Shown here: one piece after another, positions 5,881-7,280 of the stretch | Position numbering within the stretch: position 1 is the first letter of the stretch | Layout of the letters: each line of letters begins with the position of its first letter | Source of the DNA: Candidatus Eiseniibacteriota bacterium | Lineage (GTDB): Bacteria; Eisenbacteria; RBG-16-71-46; CAIMUX01; VGJL01 | Assembly: GCA_014729455.1 (NCBI GenBank) | Contig: WJJW01000201.1 | Location: 1-7,280, forward strand | DNA length: 7,280 bases | Direction: 5' to 3' | Position numbers and translations under genes: made by a program | The notes under the pieces: generated by a model | What the model was told of the DNA's origin: nothing | Databases searched by the model: none | Seen by the model: the letters and a program-made list of their open reading frames with translations, nothing else

Positions 5881-7092
5881 TCACGGGCCGCCTCGCTCGG
5901 GGAGCATCTCGCGCAGGACGGACTCGGTCTTCTCGGCCGCCGCCTCCCAGGTCCGCCCCTCCTCGACGAAGCGGCGTCCCGGCCCGGGAGCGCGCCACGG
6001 CCATCCGTTCAGCGGCCGGCCAGCCTCGACCCAGCGATCGCGCCACGCGTCGATCCTCTCCGCCAGGACTTCGGGACGATCGGCGTCCACCCGCTCGCCG
6101 GCCCCGATCTCCTCGATCCAGGAGTAGGCCGGCAGATCGGCGACGAGGATCGGACGGTCCGCGGCGAGATAGGTGAGGATCTTGCTGCTCAGCGCGCCGC
6201 CCGCGGAGATCCTCCCGTAGGCGGCGCGGTCATACGGAGCGACGAGGACCTGGCAGGCGGCGAGCAGCCGGTCGGCCTCGTCGCGGTCGACCCCGCCGAA
6301 GAGACGGATCCGCGCGGGAGCCCGATCGGCCCGGGCGCGCAGAGCCGATTCCTCGGTTCCGGTCCCGATCACCCAGAGTTCGGTCCGGTCCCGATCCCAG
6401 AGCGCCGCCGCATCGAGAAGCCGCCCGACCCCCTGCACCGGGGAGAGGTTGCCGGCGAAGCCGACGAGGAACCGATCCTCGGGCACCGTCTCGGCGCGGC
6501 GGACCTCCGCAACGTCGATGGGGACCGGCAGGCGCGTCCCGATCTCGACCGTGCGGAACCGATCTTCCGGGACCCGGACACGCCGGGCGATCGCCGCCGC
6601 TTGTTCGCGCGCGAGGACGAGGATCCGATCTCCCCGACGCAGCGTGAACCGCTCGCAGAAGGTGGCGATCCGCCGAACGGACCGCCTCCCCCAGAGCGCC
6701 GCCTCGTCGGGGATCGATGCGTTGACCTCGACGGCCATCGGGATCCGCAGGCAGCGGGCGACGATCCCCGGCGCCAGCGTATAGAGATCGTGCCGGACGT
6801 AGAGGAGATCGGGACGCCGGAACAGGGCGGCGAAGAAGAGCACGAGCCCGCCCCACTTCTCGAAGCTCCAGGGACCGAGGACGCCGAGGCGAAGGACCGG
6901 AATCTCGGTCCGCGCGAAGCGGGTGCGGGGCCTCGTCCCGACCGGGCGGGGAGTCACCAGGCGGACGGCGTGACCCCGCTCGGCCAGCGCATCGAGGATC
7001 CCCCGCAGGTGCAGCGCGTGGCCCTGCGGAAGCGAGAGGTCGACGGCCGAGAACGCGAGGATCCGCAGCGCGCGGCCGGTGCAACGGCTCAT
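5881..7092 (-). CDS. GT4-like glycosyltransferase, variant donor-site motif
   Basis: The 403-residue product starts ALRILAFSAVDLSLPQGHALHL (residues 8-29), the first beta-strand and glycine loop of a GT-B glycosyltransferase. VEVNASIPDE (121-130) resembles the 'EVNGPLLEE' segment of GT4 relatives. The C-terminal domain has LVGFAGNLSPVQGVGRLLDA (209-228), LWVIGTGTEESALRA, IRLFGGVDRDEADRLLAA and LVAPYD. The donor loop reads LSSKILTYLAADRPILV (301-317). Relatives normally have KLFEYLA here, so the second glutamate of E-x7-E is replaced by Thr307, and the first position is also not a clear Glu. Activity is probable but the donor site is atypical. The ATG at 7092 overlaps the stop of the upstream membrane protein gene as ATGA, so the two are likely co-translated. 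The frame extends 14 codons further upstream, but this start matches the family and the overlap. The stop abuts that of the convergent OPX gene. Confidence 0.88.
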   Translation of the reverse strand: MSRCTGRALRILAFSAVDLSLPQGHALHLRGILDALAERGHAVRLVTPRPVGTRPRTRFARTEIPVLRLGVLGPWSFEKWGGLVLFFAALFRRPDLLYVRHDLYTLAPGIVARCLRIPMAVEVNASIPDEAALWGRRSVRRIATFCERFTLRRGDRILVLAREQAAAIARRVRVPEDRFRTVEIGTRLPVPIDVAEVRRAETVPEDRFLVGFAGNLSPVQGVGRLLDAAALWDRDRTELWVIGTGTEESALRARADRAPARIRLFGGVDRDEADRLLAACQVLVAPYDRAAYGRISAGGALSSKILTYLAADRPILVADLPAYSWIEEIGAGERVDADRPEVLAERIDAWRDRWVEAGRPLNGWPWRAPGPGRRFVEEGRTWEAAAEKTESVLREMLPERGGP

Positions 7093-7280
7093 CGCGTCCG
7101 TCCGGCGACGAGACCGGCGAAGAGCCAGATCCACTCGTTGGAGGTCACGTCCCCGCTGAACTGCGCGTTCCAGAGTGCGAACCCGAAGAGCCCCAGGGAG
7201 AGCGCCGTCCGCCGGTCCGCGAAACGCCGGACCGCGCGCATGACGACCGCGGCGAGGAAGCCGATCAGGGAGAGCAGACC
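7089..7280 (-). CDS. C-terminal end of a probable O-antigen ligase/polymerase (Wzy/WaaL-like) membrane protein, cut by window edge
   Basis: Only the last 63 codons are in the window. The translation has a hydrophobic helix (LLSLIGFLAAVVM), a short basic loop (RAVRRFADRRT), another helix (ALSLGLFGFALWNAQF), then SGDVTSNEWIWLFAGLVAGRTR and the stop. The segment 'small or aromatic helix, NAQFSGD, N, then W-rich helix' closely resembles the C-terminus of many O-antigen ligase family proteins, as far as I recall them. Such proteins polymerise or ligate lipid-linked glycan units on the periplasmic face of the inner membrane. The ATGA overlap with the downstream glycosyltransferase supports a shared polysaccharide role. 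With so little sequence the assignment is tentative; another polytopic membrane protein is possible. Confidence 0.6.
   Translation of the reverse strand, partial: GLLSLIGFLAAVVMRAVRRFADRRTALSLGLFGFALWNAQFSGDVTSNEWIWLFAGLVAGRTR

Noticed and set aside
1..7280. CRISPR array, insertion sequence or integration site
   Set aside because: No regularly spaced repeats, transposase-like frames, long terminal inverted repeats or target duplications were seen.

Overview
This is a GC-rich bacterial window with six protein-coding genes and no RNA gene, CRISPR array or mobile element that I can see. The proteins suggest a Gram-negative (diderm) organism: a lipoprotein, an outer-membrane beta-barrel candidate, a polysaccharide export (OPX) protein and cell-surface glycan enzymes. 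The style of the surface proteins (a DNRLRE-like lipoprotein and a FadL/PorV-like barrel) and the high GC fit uncultured lineages such as Candidatus Eisenbacteria or Gemmatimonadota. That placement is inference from style, not from a marker gene.

Left part (1-2802, all minus strand): a stand-alone 5'-3' exonuclease of the Pol I N-terminal (FEN/YpcP/ExoIX) type is followed 58 bp later by a secreted lipoprotein with two DNRLRE-like halves. The lipoprotein overlaps by an ATGA junction with a signal-peptide-bearing beta-barrel candidate that runs off the left edge. The lipoprotein and barrel look translationally coupled and probably act together at the cell surface. The nuclease is probably only a positional neighbour.

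Centre (2803-3272): a 470-bp divergent intergenic region. It holds a near-palindromic sigma-54-type -24/-12 element readable on both strands, then a small hairpin and a perfect 12-bp stem-loop in what would be the leader of the rightward gene.

Right part (3273-7280): surface polysaccharide genes. Rightward are a GT4-type glycosyltransferase and, 91 bp on, an OPX protein with its own candidate sigma-70 promoter. Convergent from the right edge are the C-terminal end of a probable O-antigen ligase/polymerase and a second GT4-like glycosyltransferase, joined by an ATGA overlap. The two convergent blocks meet with no spacer: their stop codons share the palindrome TGATCA. Together these genes suggest assembly of a repeat-unit glycan (the glycosyltransferases), its polymerisation or ligation, and its export across the outer membrane (OPX).

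I do not see a clearly new system. The most interesting items are the bidirectional sigma-54-like element with its structured leader, a roughly sixfold hand-counted excess of GATC, and departures from family norms in the OPX protein and the second glycosyltransferase.
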